Below are positions 8,709 through 16,088 of a stretch of 64,000 nucleotides of DNA, piece after piece. Origin of the DNA: Anaerocolumna cellulosilytica. GTDB lineage: Bacteria > Bacillota > Clostridia > Lachnospirales > Lachnospiraceae. The stretch lies in contig NZ_AP023367.1 in the NCBI RefSeq assembly GCF_014218335.1, forward strand, positions 3,349,501 through 3,413,500. The letters run 5' to 3'. The notes beneath the pieces are model-generated. The model was not told where the DNA came from. It was given only the letters and a program-made list of their open reading frames with translations, and did not search any database. The position numbers were made by a program, and so were the translations under genes. Position 1 is the stretch's first letter. Every line of letters begins with the position of its first letter.

Positions 8709-8737
8709 ATTATATTACAATTGATATCTGCTGTCAA
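8709..8737 (-). promoter_or_regulatory. Consensus sigma-A promoter of the his operon
   Basis: On the minus strand -35 TTGACA (8737-8732), a 17-nt spacer and -10 TATAAT (8714-8709), identical to consensus. The -35 contains the original recU stop codon (AGT TGA CA) and directly abuts the left target duplication of the IS element. The 180-nt leader to hisZ shows no T-box anticodon or acceptor-binding motif that I can recognise; a stem GGTAGTGA/TCAC..TACC lies just after the expected +1. The gene-free stretch 8527-8868 otherwise holds only the IS left end. Confidence 0.85.
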
Positions 8738-8763
8738 CTGTTATCCTTTTCTTTTTCACGTTC
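8738..8763 (+). repeat. Left copy of the IS target-site duplication
   Basis: This 26-bp stretch (27 bp if base 8737 is counted) is identical to 10340-10365. It begins CTGTTATCC and ends CACGTTC. On the minus strand it is the last codons of recU. Confidence 0.9.
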
Positions 8764-8868
8764 TCTGAACCATTTTTGATAATGTCTTAAGTAACCACAA
8801 GTGATTATGTCCCAAATGAGTAATCCATGTTACACTATATCCTCATGACTTACAGATGAGGAGACATT

Positions 8869-10266
8869 ATGAGAAAGGTCAAGTTGACTATGAATGAAGA
8901 AAAACGTTATGAAGTAATAAAGAAGTTAGTAGACACAAACGGAAATAAAAAGAATGCTGCCTTGAAGATCGGTTGCACCGAAAGACATATCAATAGAATG
9001 ATTGCAGGATATAAACGTGATGGTAAATCCTTTTTTATACATGGAAACAGAGGTCGGACTCCTGCTCATGCTCTTTCAAAAGAAACCAAGCAAACTGTCC
9101 TAGATTTATATCGTAGTAAGTACTTCGATACGAATTTTACTCATTGTATCGAGCTTCTAGAGAAGTATGAGGGAATTTCTATTTCTGTATCTACATTGAA
9201 CTCTATTTTAGAAAAAGAATATATTCTTTCTCCAAAAGCTACCCGATCAAAAAAAAGAAAAACCAAACTAAAACTTAAACATTTGAAAACACAAACTAAA
9301 TCTAAAAAGATACTAGCAGAGTTGCAATCCAATATCGTTGCAATCGAGGATGCACATTCCAGACGTCCTAGATGTGCTTATTTTGGCGAAATGCTTCAAA
9401 TGGATGCTTCGATCCACTTGTGGTTCGGTGATACGAAAACTCAGCTTCACATCGCTGTCGATGATGCAACTGGTACTATTGTCGGTGCTTACTTTGATGA
9501 ACAAGAAACTTTAAAAGGATACTACAATGTGTTTCATCAAGTACTTACTGAGTATGGTATTCCCTATTTATTTTTTACCGATAACCGTACAGTTTTTGAA
9601 TATAAACAAAAAAACGCCCCTTCTATCGAAGAGGACACATACACACAATTCGCTTATGCTTGTAAACAGCTAGGTGTTGAAATCAAGACCAGCAGTATAC
9701 CACAAGCAAAAGGTCGAGTGGAACGATTGTTCCAAACCTTACAATCTCGCCTACCAGTCGAATTACGCCTGGCAGGCATAAACACACTTAGCGAAGCAAA
9801 TGCATTCTTAAACTCCTACATAAAAGAATACAATGCCAAGTTTGCTCTAGAGACCAATCTTATCAAATCTGTCTTTGAAAAGCAACCCGTTTTAGAAGAA
9901 ATAAATCTTGTTCTTTCTGTTCTTACAGAAAGAAAGATAGATAATGGACACTGTTTGAAGTTTAAAAATAAGTATTTTAAGACACTTGATAAGAACGGGC
10001 ATCAGGTACACTTTTATAAGGGGACAAAGGCAATGGTAATAGAAGCATTTGACGGTAATAAATACTGTTGTATAGATGAGAGTATTTATGCGCTAGAAGC
10101 AATTCCGTCACATGAGAAAATATCAAAAAACTTTGATCTTACGCTGTCGCAGAATAGAACAATAAAGCGGAAGATACCAGGGATGCATCATCCTTGGAGA
10201 AGGCAAGAATTCTGGCGTTTTGTTAAAATGCAGGAACACCACTGGAATGATGAAGTCCCTGCTTAA
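8869..10266 (+). CDS. DDE transposase, IS1202/ISNCY type
   Basis: 465 aa. The N-terminal 60 residues form a helix-turn-helix (KKNAALKIGCTERHINRMIA) followed by a second putative DNA-binding region with a basic stretch near 125-148 (KATRSKKRKTKLKLKHL). The rve-like catalytic core has D179 in EMLQMDASIHLW, D238 in LFFTDNRTVFEY and E285 in QAKGRVERLFQTLQ, so the DDE triad is complete. The C-terminal 100 residues are the beta-rich tail common in this group. It is the only protein gene on the plus strand and runs convergently with recU. No frameshift or internal stop is seen. Confidence 0.93.
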   Translation: MRKVKLTMNEEKRYEVIKKLVDTNGNKKNAALKIGCTERHINRMIAGYKRDGKSFFIHGNRGRTPAHALSKETKQTVLDLYRSKYFDTNFTHCIELLEKYEGISISVSTLNSILEKEYILSPKATRSKKRKTKLKLKHLKTQTKSKKILAELQSNIVAIEDAHSRRPRCAYFGEMLQMDASIHLWFGDTKTQLHIAVDDATGTIVGAYFDEQETLKGYYNVFHQVLTEYGIPYLFFTDNRTVFEYKQKNAPSIEEDTYTQFAYACKQLGVEIKTSSIPQAKGRVERLFQTLQSRLPVELRLAGINTLSEANAFLNSYIKEYNAKFALETNLIKSVFEKQPVLEEINLVLSVLTERKIDNGHCLKFKNKYFKTLDKNGHQVHFYKGTKAMVIEAFDGNKYCCIDESIYALEAIPSHEKISKNFDLTLSQNRTIKRKIPGMHHPWRRQEFWRFVKMQEHHWNDEVPA

Positions 10267-10275
10267 ATAGATAAA

Positions 10276-10297
10276 AGCACCAGCCACAGCTGGTGCT
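10276..10297 (+). terminator. Hairpin after the transposase gene
   Basis: AGCACCAGC and GCTGGTGCT pair perfectly over 9 bp around CACA, 9 bp after the transposase stop. The following T-tract is weak (AATGTTTAAAATTT). It may end transposase transcription or block read-through from recU into the element. Confidence 0.6.
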
Positions 10298-10323
10298 AAT
10301 GTTTAAAATTTATTAGGACATTC

Positions 10324-10887
10324 TCAAAAATGCTTGACACTGTTATCCTTTTCTTTTTCACGTTCATCCATTTCTTTCGCAATATTTTCAATATAATGGA
10401 TATATAAATTATTTACACATTTTATCTCATTATCCGTACACAGCTCCTCTAGGCGAAAACTTTTTCTTCCTCCTTCTAAAGCTCTGTTCCAGAAATTGAG
10501 TAATTTATTATAAGGTAAATAATGATATAGATTCCTTTTGGAAAAATAAATCAGCAGGAAAGAAATCCCTCCCTGCTGTTCAAAATCTTCCATAAATTTC
10601 ACCTGATGATCATGTATATTCTGAAGAGCAAATGTATCGGTGGCACATTCCTTTGCATCAAAACATACCGGTATCCCCTGAACTACCCCTATATAATCTA
10701 CCGTACTTTTTTCTTCGAAATAGGCAAGGGTTATATGTCTTTTCTCCTTATCAATACAAGTGGGCGTAATAGGGGTGGGAATCTTCTGAATAAGAGCCAA
10801 TTTTTTTTCCCGGTATCTGGAATTGGTAAGGTTAATCAACTCTTCCAGTGCAGACCCTCTAAGACCTCTGGAATTCCATGAAGGCAT
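10324..10887 (-). CDS. recU: Holliday junction resolvase RecU, stop codon replaced by IS sequence
   Basis: 187 aa. RecU resolves four-way junctions in recombination and segregation in Firmicutes. Family features: RGSALEELINLTNSRYREKK, ALIQKIPTPITPT, ITLAYFEEKSTVDYIGVVQG, the catalytic IPVCFDAKE and FEQQGGISFLLIYF. The fold and active-site residues are complete. The last four codons (Val-Lys-His-Phe) and the stop come from the right end of the IS; in the pre-insertion sequence, rebuilt from the left target copy, the protein would end ...KDNS followed directly by TGA. The effect on function is therefore expected to be slight. A good GGAGA site precedes the ATG. Confidence 0.94.
   Translation of the reverse strand: MPSWNSRGLRGSALEELINLTNSRYREKKLALIQKIPTPITPTCIDKEKRHITLAYFEEKSTVDYIGVVQGIPVCFDAKECATDTFALQNIHDHQVKFMEDFEQQGGISFLLIYFSKRNLYHYLPYNKLLNFWNRALEGGRKSFRLEELCTDNEIKCVNNLYIHYIENIAKEMDEREKEKDNSVKHF
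10340..10365 (+). repeat. Right copy of the IS target-site duplication
   Basis: Identical to 8738-8763, and to base 10339 if the ambiguous first A is counted. It lies within the recU coding sequence. Confidence 0.9.
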
Positions 10888-10917
10888 GTCATATCTCCTT
10901 TCTCATATTTACAGTAT

Positions 10918-11062
10918 AGGATTAGGCAATTGCGAAATGATACATCTTGGATGTAGGCGAACTCACCAACGTTAAAGGTGACTTGCCACCGCATCGGAAC
11001 CTGTTTTGGTGATTTTGACTGGTTCTGACACACACAATAGCCGTTGCACAATTGTCTAATCT
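10918..11062. mobile_element. MITE-like repeat between the RluA-type gene and recU
   Basis: A stretch of about 145 bp is bounded by imperfect inverted repeats, AGGATTAGGCAATTG at the left and, as reverse complement of the right end, AGATTAGACAATTG. Both sides are flanked by the direct repeat ACAGTAT (10911-10917 and 11063-11069). It has no convincing coding potential. It separates recU from the preceding gene and may have brought or removed regulatory sequence. No transposase with these ends is in the window. Confidence 0.55.
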
Positions 11063-11080
11063 ACAGTATTTTAGTAGGTA

Positions 11081-12052
11081 TTAACTTACAAATAAACTTT
11101 CCTGTATTTTTAAAAAAAGTTCTTCCGGTTCTGCCTTTACCGTTTTAGTAGATAAATGTGCAAACGCACCGCCTAGTTCGGGAAATGTTAATTCATAAGC
11201 ATGAAGCAATTGGTGGTTTAGCCGGTGGCTTCTCTTAAACTTTGCATTTAATGCCTCATCTCCATACTTGGTATCTCCCAATATAGGGTGTCCTATACTG
11301 CTTAGGTGGGCACGTATCTGATGTGTTTTTCCAGTAATCAGCTTTACTTTTAATAAAGTAAAACCTGTGCTTAAATTGATAGGAATATATTCCGTCTGAA
11401 TCGGTGACTGGTTGGGTCCCGGTTTCTGGGTTATGGTAACCTTGTTAGTCCTTTCATCCTTTGCTAAATAGCCTGTAATCCGCTTTGCTTCCTTTATAAC
11501 ACCCTTTACAATGCATATATAGTATTTATCTAACTTGCGCTCTCTAAACAATTCTGACATTACCTGCAACCCTGCCAGTGTCTTACCTGCTACTACAAGA
11601 CCACTGGTATTTCTATCCAAACGATTACATATACCGGGTTTAAAGGTTATAAGCTGTTCTTCTGTTAATTGTCCAGATTCAAGCAGATAAGCCTGTACAT
11701 GCTCAACAAGAGATATATCCTCTTTTTCTGCTTTTTGTGACAATAACCCAGCTGGTTTATTAATTATAAGAATTTCAGAATCTTCATAAATAACGGAAAG
11801 TTCCTGTTTAATAGGAACGACTGTGACCGCCTGGCTGAAGTTCTGTATTGTTTCCTCAGACAAAAACAGTCTGATTTCATCGTTCACCTGTGTTTTTTCA
11901 GACCCTTCTGCTTTCTTACCGTTTAAGGTTATATTTTTTTTACGGAGCATTTTATAGATAAAGCTTTTTGGAGCTTTTCCAAGCAGCTTCATTAGCAACT
12001 TGTCAAGTCTCTGTCCCGCCTCATTTTTCTCAACTACAATAAGTTTCATCAT
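11081..12052 (-). CDS. RluA-family 23S rRNA/tRNA pseudouridine synthase (RluC/RluD-like)
   Basis: 323 aa. The N-terminal S4 RNA-binding domain (AGQRLDKLLMKLLGKAPKSF, then NITLNGKKAEG) is followed by the catalytic domain with GICNRLDRNTSGLVVAGKT carrying the catalytic Asp, and by LITGKTHQIRAHLSSIGHPI near the C-terminus. This is the RluA superfamily; which uridine it modifies cannot be told from sequence alone. The start codon overlaps the stop of the HAD gene, with AAGGA just upstream, so the two are likely co-translated; ATG at 12049 is equally possible. It groups with two other rRNA modification genes in this region. Confidence 0.9.
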   Translation of the reverse strand: MMKLIVVEKNEAGQRLDKLLMKLLGKAPKSFIYKMLRKKNITLNGKKAEGSEKTQVNDEIRLFLSEETIQNFSQAVTVVPIKQELSVIYEDSEILIINKPAGLLSQKAEKEDISLVEHVQAYLLESGQLTEEQLITFKPGICNRLDRNTSGLVVAGKTLAGLQVMSELFRERKLDKYYICIVKGVIKEAKRITGYLAKDERTNKVTITQKPGPNQSPIQTEYIPINLSTGFTLLKVKLITGKTHQIRAHLSSIGHPILGDTKYGDEALNAKFKRSHRLNHQLLHAYELTFPELGGAFAHLSTKTVKAEPEELFLKIQESLFVS

Positions 12053-12720
12053 TACATCCTTTTATCATATAATACTTCCCGAATAGATTCCACATAATAA
12101 TCTGCCAACTCCTGCTTAGCCAGCGTATCCATTTCTGATGCCTGATCAAAAACGGCACAGACCTTCATACCCGCACTTTTACCTGCCATGATACCTTGTA
12201 TCACATCCTCAAACACAAGACATTCTTCGGGCAGCACTTCTAAATCTTTTGCAACCAGTAAGTATATATCCGGAGATGGTTTCCCCTTTTCTACCTCACA
12301 AGATGTTCTAATAGAATCAAAATAAACACTGATACCAAGTTTTTCCGTTACCAATTCTACTAATTCTCTAGAATTACTGGTAGCTATCCCAGCCTTTCTT
12401 CCGGTTTTCTTAAGCAGTTCTAACAATTCCTTTGTACCTTCTTTTAGAGGGACTTCGTTGGCATATTTTTCCCATGCCATGCTGCTCCATTCCTCTTTTA
12501 TTTCATCAATTGAATCTGCTATTCCAAATCTATCTTTAAAGTACTGAGCGGTCTCTGTAAAACTCATACCCGTAATTGCAGGTTGTAAATCCCCTGGAAG
12601 TACTATATCAAACTTCTTTAAGTACTCTACATCAATTTCCTCCCATAACCACATGGAATCAATTAAGGTTCCGTCTAAATCAAAAACCACCGCTTTTATA
12701 TCCGCTAATATATTTTGCAT
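12052..12720 (-). CDS. HAD-superfamily phosphatase/phosphomutase, beta-phosphoglucomutase-like
   Basis: 222 aa. The four HAD motifs are visible: VVFDLDGTLIDSMW (nucleophile Asp and acid/base Asp), ATSNSRELVELV (Ser), KGKPSPDIYLLVAKDL (Lys) and CLVFEDVIQGIMAGKSAGM (acidic pair). A helical cap lies between motifs 1 and 2, as in the subclass I group that includes beta-phosphoglucomutase and phosphoglycolate phosphatase. The substrate cannot be assigned. It sits 6 bp after the RsuA-type gene and overlaps the RluA-type gene, forming a three-gene unit. Confidence 0.88.
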   Translation of the reverse strand: MQNILADIKAVVFDLDGTLIDSMWLWEEIDVEYLKKFDIVLPGDLQPAITGMSFTETAQYFKDRFGIADSIDEIKEEWSSMAWEKYANEVPLKEGTKELLELLKKTGRKAGIATSNSRELVELVTEKLGISVYFDSIRTSCEVEKGKPSPDIYLLVAKDLEVLPEECLVFEDVIQGIMAGKSAGMKVCAVFDQASEMDTLAKQELADYYVESIREVLYDKRM

Positions 12721-12726
12721 GCAGTA

Positions 12727-13461
12727 TCACCCTTTTAATTTTTTTAATTCAGCTTCTGTTAACTTTCTATATTCTCCCTTTTTAAGGCTATTATCCAAAA
12801 CAAGCTCTCCCATTTGCAGACGTTTTAAATAAATGACTTCTTTTTTTACTGCTTCAAACATCCGTTTAATTTGATGAAACTTGCCTTCATATATGGTTAT
12901 CTCTACTTCTGAGACATCATCCGCCTTTAAAATGTTTAACCGAGCCGGAAGTGTTGTAAAATCCTCTTCCAGTTTTATGCCGGTCTTAAAAATATTAACA
13001 TCTTCTGCTGTGACTCTTCCTTTCACTTTTGCATAGTACAGTTTGGATATATGCTTTTTAGGAGAAAGCAGTTTATGAGCCAGCTCCCCATCATTGGTTA
13101 TTAAAAGCAAGCCTTCCGTATCCTTATCCAGACGACCAACCGGAAAAAGCTCTTTTTTCATGAAATGTTCTCTTTTCATACCTTCCTGTATCAAATCTAG
13201 TACAGTCGTGTGAAGATTGTCAGTCGTGGCAGAAACCACTCCTGCCGGTTTATGAAGCATATAATATTCCATTGCTGCATATATTAATTCACTACCATCA
13301 AAGGCAACCCTATCTCTGCTTACATCAATTTTCCTATCCGCTGATTTTTCTATTTCTCCATTCACTGTAACCTTGCCCTTTTTGATATGAAGTTTTACTT
13401 CGCTTCTAGTTCCCGTCCCCATATCAGCAAGAAATTTATCTAAACGCACCAAGCCAGCCAT
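12727..13461 (-). CDS. RsuA-family rRNA pseudouridine synthase
   Basis: 244 aa. The N-terminal S4 domain (VRLDKFLADMGTGTRSEVKLH) is joined to the catalytic domain with PVGRLDKDTEGLLLITNDG, which contains the catalytic Asp, followed by GKFHQIKRMFEAVKKEV typical of the RsuA/RluB/RluE branch. Its size and the presence of the S4 domain fit RsuA, which forms pseudouridine 516 in 16S rRNA, but RluB-type specificity cannot be excluded. First gene of the small cluster with the HAD and RluA-type genes; GAGAGGATG precedes the ATG. Confidence 0.9.
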   Translation of the reverse strand: MAGLVRLDKFLADMGTGTRSEVKLHIKKGKVTVNGEIEKSADRKIDVSRDRVAFDGSELIYAAMEYYMLHKPAGVVSATTDNLHTTVLDLIQEGMKREHFMKKELFPVGRLDKDTEGLLLITNDGELAHKLLSPKKHISKLYYAKVKGRVTAEDVNIFKTGIKLEEDFTTLPARLNILKADDVSEVEITIYEGKFHQIKRMFEAVKKEVIYLKRLQMGELVLDNSLKKGEYRKLTEAELKKLKG

Positions 13462-13647
13462 GTTATCATCCTCTCTTTATCATGCTAAATAATTATTTGA
13501 TGGAATCAATCTAAAGCACCCCAAAAAGAATTCCTGGGCAAGTCACCCTATTATTTGAGTTATTCTGCCTAGTTACCTAAACAAGGTGTTTTGAGCTAGC
13601 TGTCATACAAATAAACAGAGCTGTAAACGCTCTAAACCAAATACTGC

Positions 13648-15042
13648 TTACAATAAACGCCATCCTGGAAGATATTTATTTTTCAGAGTACTTCCTGTTA
13701 ATTTGCCCCATCCCAAGGGATATCCATCCACTGCAACCAGGTTAAAACCATCCGATGTTCCCTGGTCTACTTCTATGGTTTCACATTTTAGGTATTTTAT
13801 AGTGTCTTGACTTTCTGCCGTTAACTCTAAGACTTTATCATACTCCCCGGTCTTTAAGGCACAAGCCAGAGCCTGACTAGGTTCAAACCGGTTCTTTTTC
13901 ATTTCTCCCAACAAAAGACCTGCTCTCATAATCCGAAGCCCTTTTAAATCTGGTATTCCCTCCGGCAGCAGATATAGCTTGTCCTCCCGAAGTTCAAGCT
14001 GTTCCCTTTTTACCGGCAAACCTAATCCACTTATAAACATTTCCGCCTCTTCTGATAGTTTTCCTTTATTTCCGCTCTTATAAGATATATTGCTCTTCTT
14101 ACACTCCGCCCCTTTTTCCAAAAGAGTTATAAAATGACCTTCACCTTTTATCCTGTGCGGCCATAGACGAATACAATTCTTTAATTCCTCCGGTCCATCT
14201 ACCCACTCCGGTCTGCCAAATGAAAATCCTTCGTAAGAAACTTCTCTTCCTTCTTTATTTACTCTGGTAAGAGGATTGACCACCTTAAATTCAGGACACT
14301 GCTTTAGCAGGTATGCGATTGTTCCTTCATTCTCTTCGGGTGAAAAAGTGCAGGTTGAAAACAGAAGGCTTCCACCAGGTTTTAACATTTTAGCAGCCTG
14401 TAATATAATTTCTTTTTGAATCTTATTATAATAAGCAACACCATACTGCTCCCAGTTTTTCATAATAGCAGGACTTTTACGAAACATGCCTTCACCGGAG
14501 CATGGTGCATCTACTAATATCTTATCAAAATAACCCTCAAAACAATTAACAAGCTTTGCAGGGGCTTCACTGATTACTACCGGATTCCTTGTTCCAAAAA
14601 GTTCAATGTTTTTTAACAGCGCTTTTGCCCTGGAATTACTAATATCATTTGATATTAGTACGCCTTGACCCTGTAGCTTTGCTGCAAGCTCTGTACTTTT
14701 TCCACCTGGAGCAGCGCATAAATCAAGCACCTTGTCACCTGGTTTGACAGGCAAAAGACTAGCAGGAGTCATAGCACTGGGCTCCTGTATATAATAAAGA
14801 CCTGCATAATAATAAGGATGCTTAGCGGGCTGTTCTTTGGGATTATAATAATAACCGTTGGATATCCATGGTATCCGCTTTATTTCAAATGGACATATTT
14901 TCTCGAATTCTTCCGGTGATATTTTTAATGTATTTACACGTAAACCGCTATAATGTTTTTCATCGAAGCAACTACTGAATACTTCATATTCCTCCTTTAA
15001 AAGTTCCTTCATCCTATCTTCGAATAACTTGGGTAATGTCAT
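13648..15042 (-). CDS. rsmF: RsmF-like 16S rRNA m5C methyltransferase (NOL1/NOP2/Sun family)
   Basis: 464 aa SAM-dependent methyltransferase. The Rossmann core shows VLDLCAAPGGKSTELAAKL (SAM binding), LVDAPCSGEGMFRKSP and LLFSTCTFSPEEN, giving the two catalytic cysteines of m5C RNA methyltransferases. A C-terminal extension of some 170 residues (PUA-like, ending GYPLGWGKLTGSTLKNKYLPGW) matches RsmF/YebU length rather than RsmB, and there is no N-terminal NusB-like domain. It is followed after 186 bp by the pseudouridine synthase cluster and preceded 23 bp upstream by the alarmone synthetase. Confidence 0.88.
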   Translation of the reverse strand: MTLPKLFEDRMKELLKEEYEVFSSCFDEKHYSGLRVNTLKISPEEFEKICPFEIKRIPWISNGYYYNPKEQPAKHPYYYAGLYYIQEPSAMTPASLLPVKPGDKVLDLCAAPGGKSTELAAKLQGQGVLISNDISNSRAKALLKNIELFGTRNPVVISEAPAKLVNCFEGYFDKILVDAPCSGEGMFRKSPAIMKNWEQYGVAYYNKIQKEIILQAAKMLKPGGSLLFSTCTFSPEENEGTIAYLLKQCPEFKVVNPLTRVNKEGREVSYEGFSFGRPEWVDGPEELKNCIRLWPHRIKGEGHFITLLEKGAECKKSNISYKSGNKGKLSEEAEMFISGLGLPVKREQLELREDKLYLLPEGIPDLKGLRIMRAGLLLGEMKKNRFEPSQALACALKTGEYDKVLELTAESQDTIKYLKCETIEVDQGTSDGFNLVAVDGYPLGWGKLTGSTLKNKYLPGWRLL

Positions 15043-15065
15043 TGGTTTCTCCTTAAACTACTTTC

Positions 15066-15869
15066 TTATCTCAGGCTTTGAGCCCGGTATCCCTCTGATA
15101 TAATGTCCAGTTCTTTATGAAAGCGCTGTAACTGCTCTAAGTCACCTGTTTCATATATTTGAAAAAACTCGTCCTGAATTTTTATAACTTCTCTTTTATT
15201 TGCCACTTTATATAGGTTTTGAATATTATTCAATATATCTGCAACCATATTCGCCTTTATTTTAAAAGAATTCTGTGCATCCATAATTTCACCTCTGACA
15301 GAAGACATTTCCTGATCAAGGGCAATAATGGCATCTGCTGCCTTGGACAACCTTCCTTTAATATGTTCCGGCATATTTTGTTTGTATTTATATTGCAGAG
15401 AATGTTCTATGGTAGCCCAGAAATTCATGGCTAATGTACGTATCTGTATCTCTGCTTGTACTTTTTTTGTTCCTTCTAAAGTCTGAACGGAATAATAGAT
15501 GATTAGGTGATAACTTCGATAGCCACTGGATTTCATATTCTTTATATAATCCTTCTCACTCTTAATCTCCATGTCCGTACGTTTATTGATAATTTCTACA
15601 ACCTTTTGAATGTCCTCAACAAACTGGCATATAATACGAATTCCGGCAATATCTTCTATTTTATCCTCTATATCCTTTAAAGGAATTTCCTTCTTTTGTG
15701 CTTTTTCCAAAATACTTGATATCGTCTTAACTCTGCCATGCACCTGTTCAATGGGTGAATATGCCCCCATATTACGATATTCTTCTATTAAATGATTGAA
15801 CTTAACCACTAGCTCATCCACCGTTAAAACATAGGGATCAAGTATCTCTCTCCACATTTGAATTTTCAT
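15066..15869 (-). CDS. Small alarmone synthetase (RelA/SpoT-domain GTP pyrophosphokinase)
   Basis: 267 aa single-domain (p)ppGpp synthetase of the YjbM/YwaC type, without HD hydrolase, TGS or ACT domains. Typical elements are VHGRVKTISSILEKAQKK, IEDIAGIRIICQFVEDI, DYIKNMKSSGYRSYHLII, and AEIQIRTLAMNFWATIEHSLQYKY, containing the GTP-site Tyr and the conserved Glu and His. A C-terminal helical tail of about 70 residues follows, as in RelQ tetramers. It is probably cytosolic and raises (p)ppGpp on stress. It is transcribed from an extended -10 promoter at 16027 and its start is preceded by a hairpin-SD module; rsmF follows 23 bp later. Confidence 0.92.
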   Translation of the reverse strand: MKIQMWREILDPYVLTVDELVVKFNHLIEEYRNMGAYSPIEQVHGRVKTISSILEKAQKKEIPLKDIEDKIEDIAGIRIICQFVEDIQKVVEIINKRTDMEIKSEKDYIKNMKSSGYRSYHLIIYYSVQTLEGTKKVQAEIQIRTLAMNFWATIEHSLQYKYKQNMPEHIKGRLSKAADAIIALDQEMSSVRGEIMDAQNSFKIKANMVADILNNIQNLYKVANKREVIKIQDEFFQIYETGDLEQLQRFHKELDIISEGYRAQSLR

Positions 15870-15914
15870 TTAAACTCCCATCTGTGTGCTCTAGCACTAC
15901 CAGCACTTGCACAC
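15870..15914 (-). promoter_or_regulatory. Hairpin-SD module before the alarmone synthetase
   Basis: On the minus strand GTGTGC (15914-15909) pairs with GCACAC (15889-15884), enclosing a 19-nt region that contains a smaller hairpin; then AGAT, GGGAG (15879-15875), 5 nt and ATG. A partial second copy, GCACAGATGAGG, lies about 80 bp upstream near 15960-15975. The surrounding sequence 15870-16026 is leader only. Confidence 0.65.
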
Positions 15915-16026
15915 GTACAAATCATGATGTTGAAAAAATATCTTTTTTCAATTTATAGCCTCATCTGTGCGTACTGGCGTAATTATTATATTAAATTTTT
16001 ATTCCTTAATCTGCCTGCTCGTGGAT

Positions 16027-16055
16027 ATTATACCACATTCTCATAACTTGTGGTA
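16027..16055 (-). promoter_or_regulatory. Extended -10 promoter with embedded palindrome, upstream of the alarmone synthetase
   Basis: On the minus strand -10 TATAAT (16032-16027) is preceded by TGG, an extended -10. No good -35 exists (TACCAC at 17 nt). TACCACA and TGTGGTA form a perfect 7-bp inverted repeat with an 11-nt spacer (16055-16049 and 16037-16031) whose right arm runs into the -10. The arrangement suggests a regulator-binding site. Confidence 0.65.
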
Positions 16056-16088
16056 CTGTTTTTATGAGTAAGAATCTTATATAACCCG

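Larger units (their letters stand above)
8764..10339 (+). mobile_element. IS1202-like insertion sequence, about 1.58 kb, with long target duplication
   Basis: One transposase gene lies between imperfect inverted repeats. The left end TCTGAACCATTTTTGA (8764 on) matches the reverse complement of the right end, TGTCAAGCATTTTTGA, and the match continues for about 27 bp with six mismatches. The ends are flanked by identical 26-27 bp direct repeats. Target duplications of this length are known for the IS1202 group (formerly within ISNCY), which fits the transposase. A 9-bp hairpin (10276-10297) follows the transposase. The element sits at the 3' end of recU and looks intact, so transposition was probably recent. 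Confidence 0.88.

Noticed and set aside
8527-8736. T-box riboswitch for histidine in the hisZ leader
   Set aside because: The leader of about 180 nt is short and lacks the conserved T-box bulge sequence and the antiterminator/terminator pair.
10836-11051. Minus-strand open reading frame upstream of recU
   Set aside because: It lies mainly inside the MITE-like repeat and overlaps the recU start, has no ribosome binding site and resembles no family.
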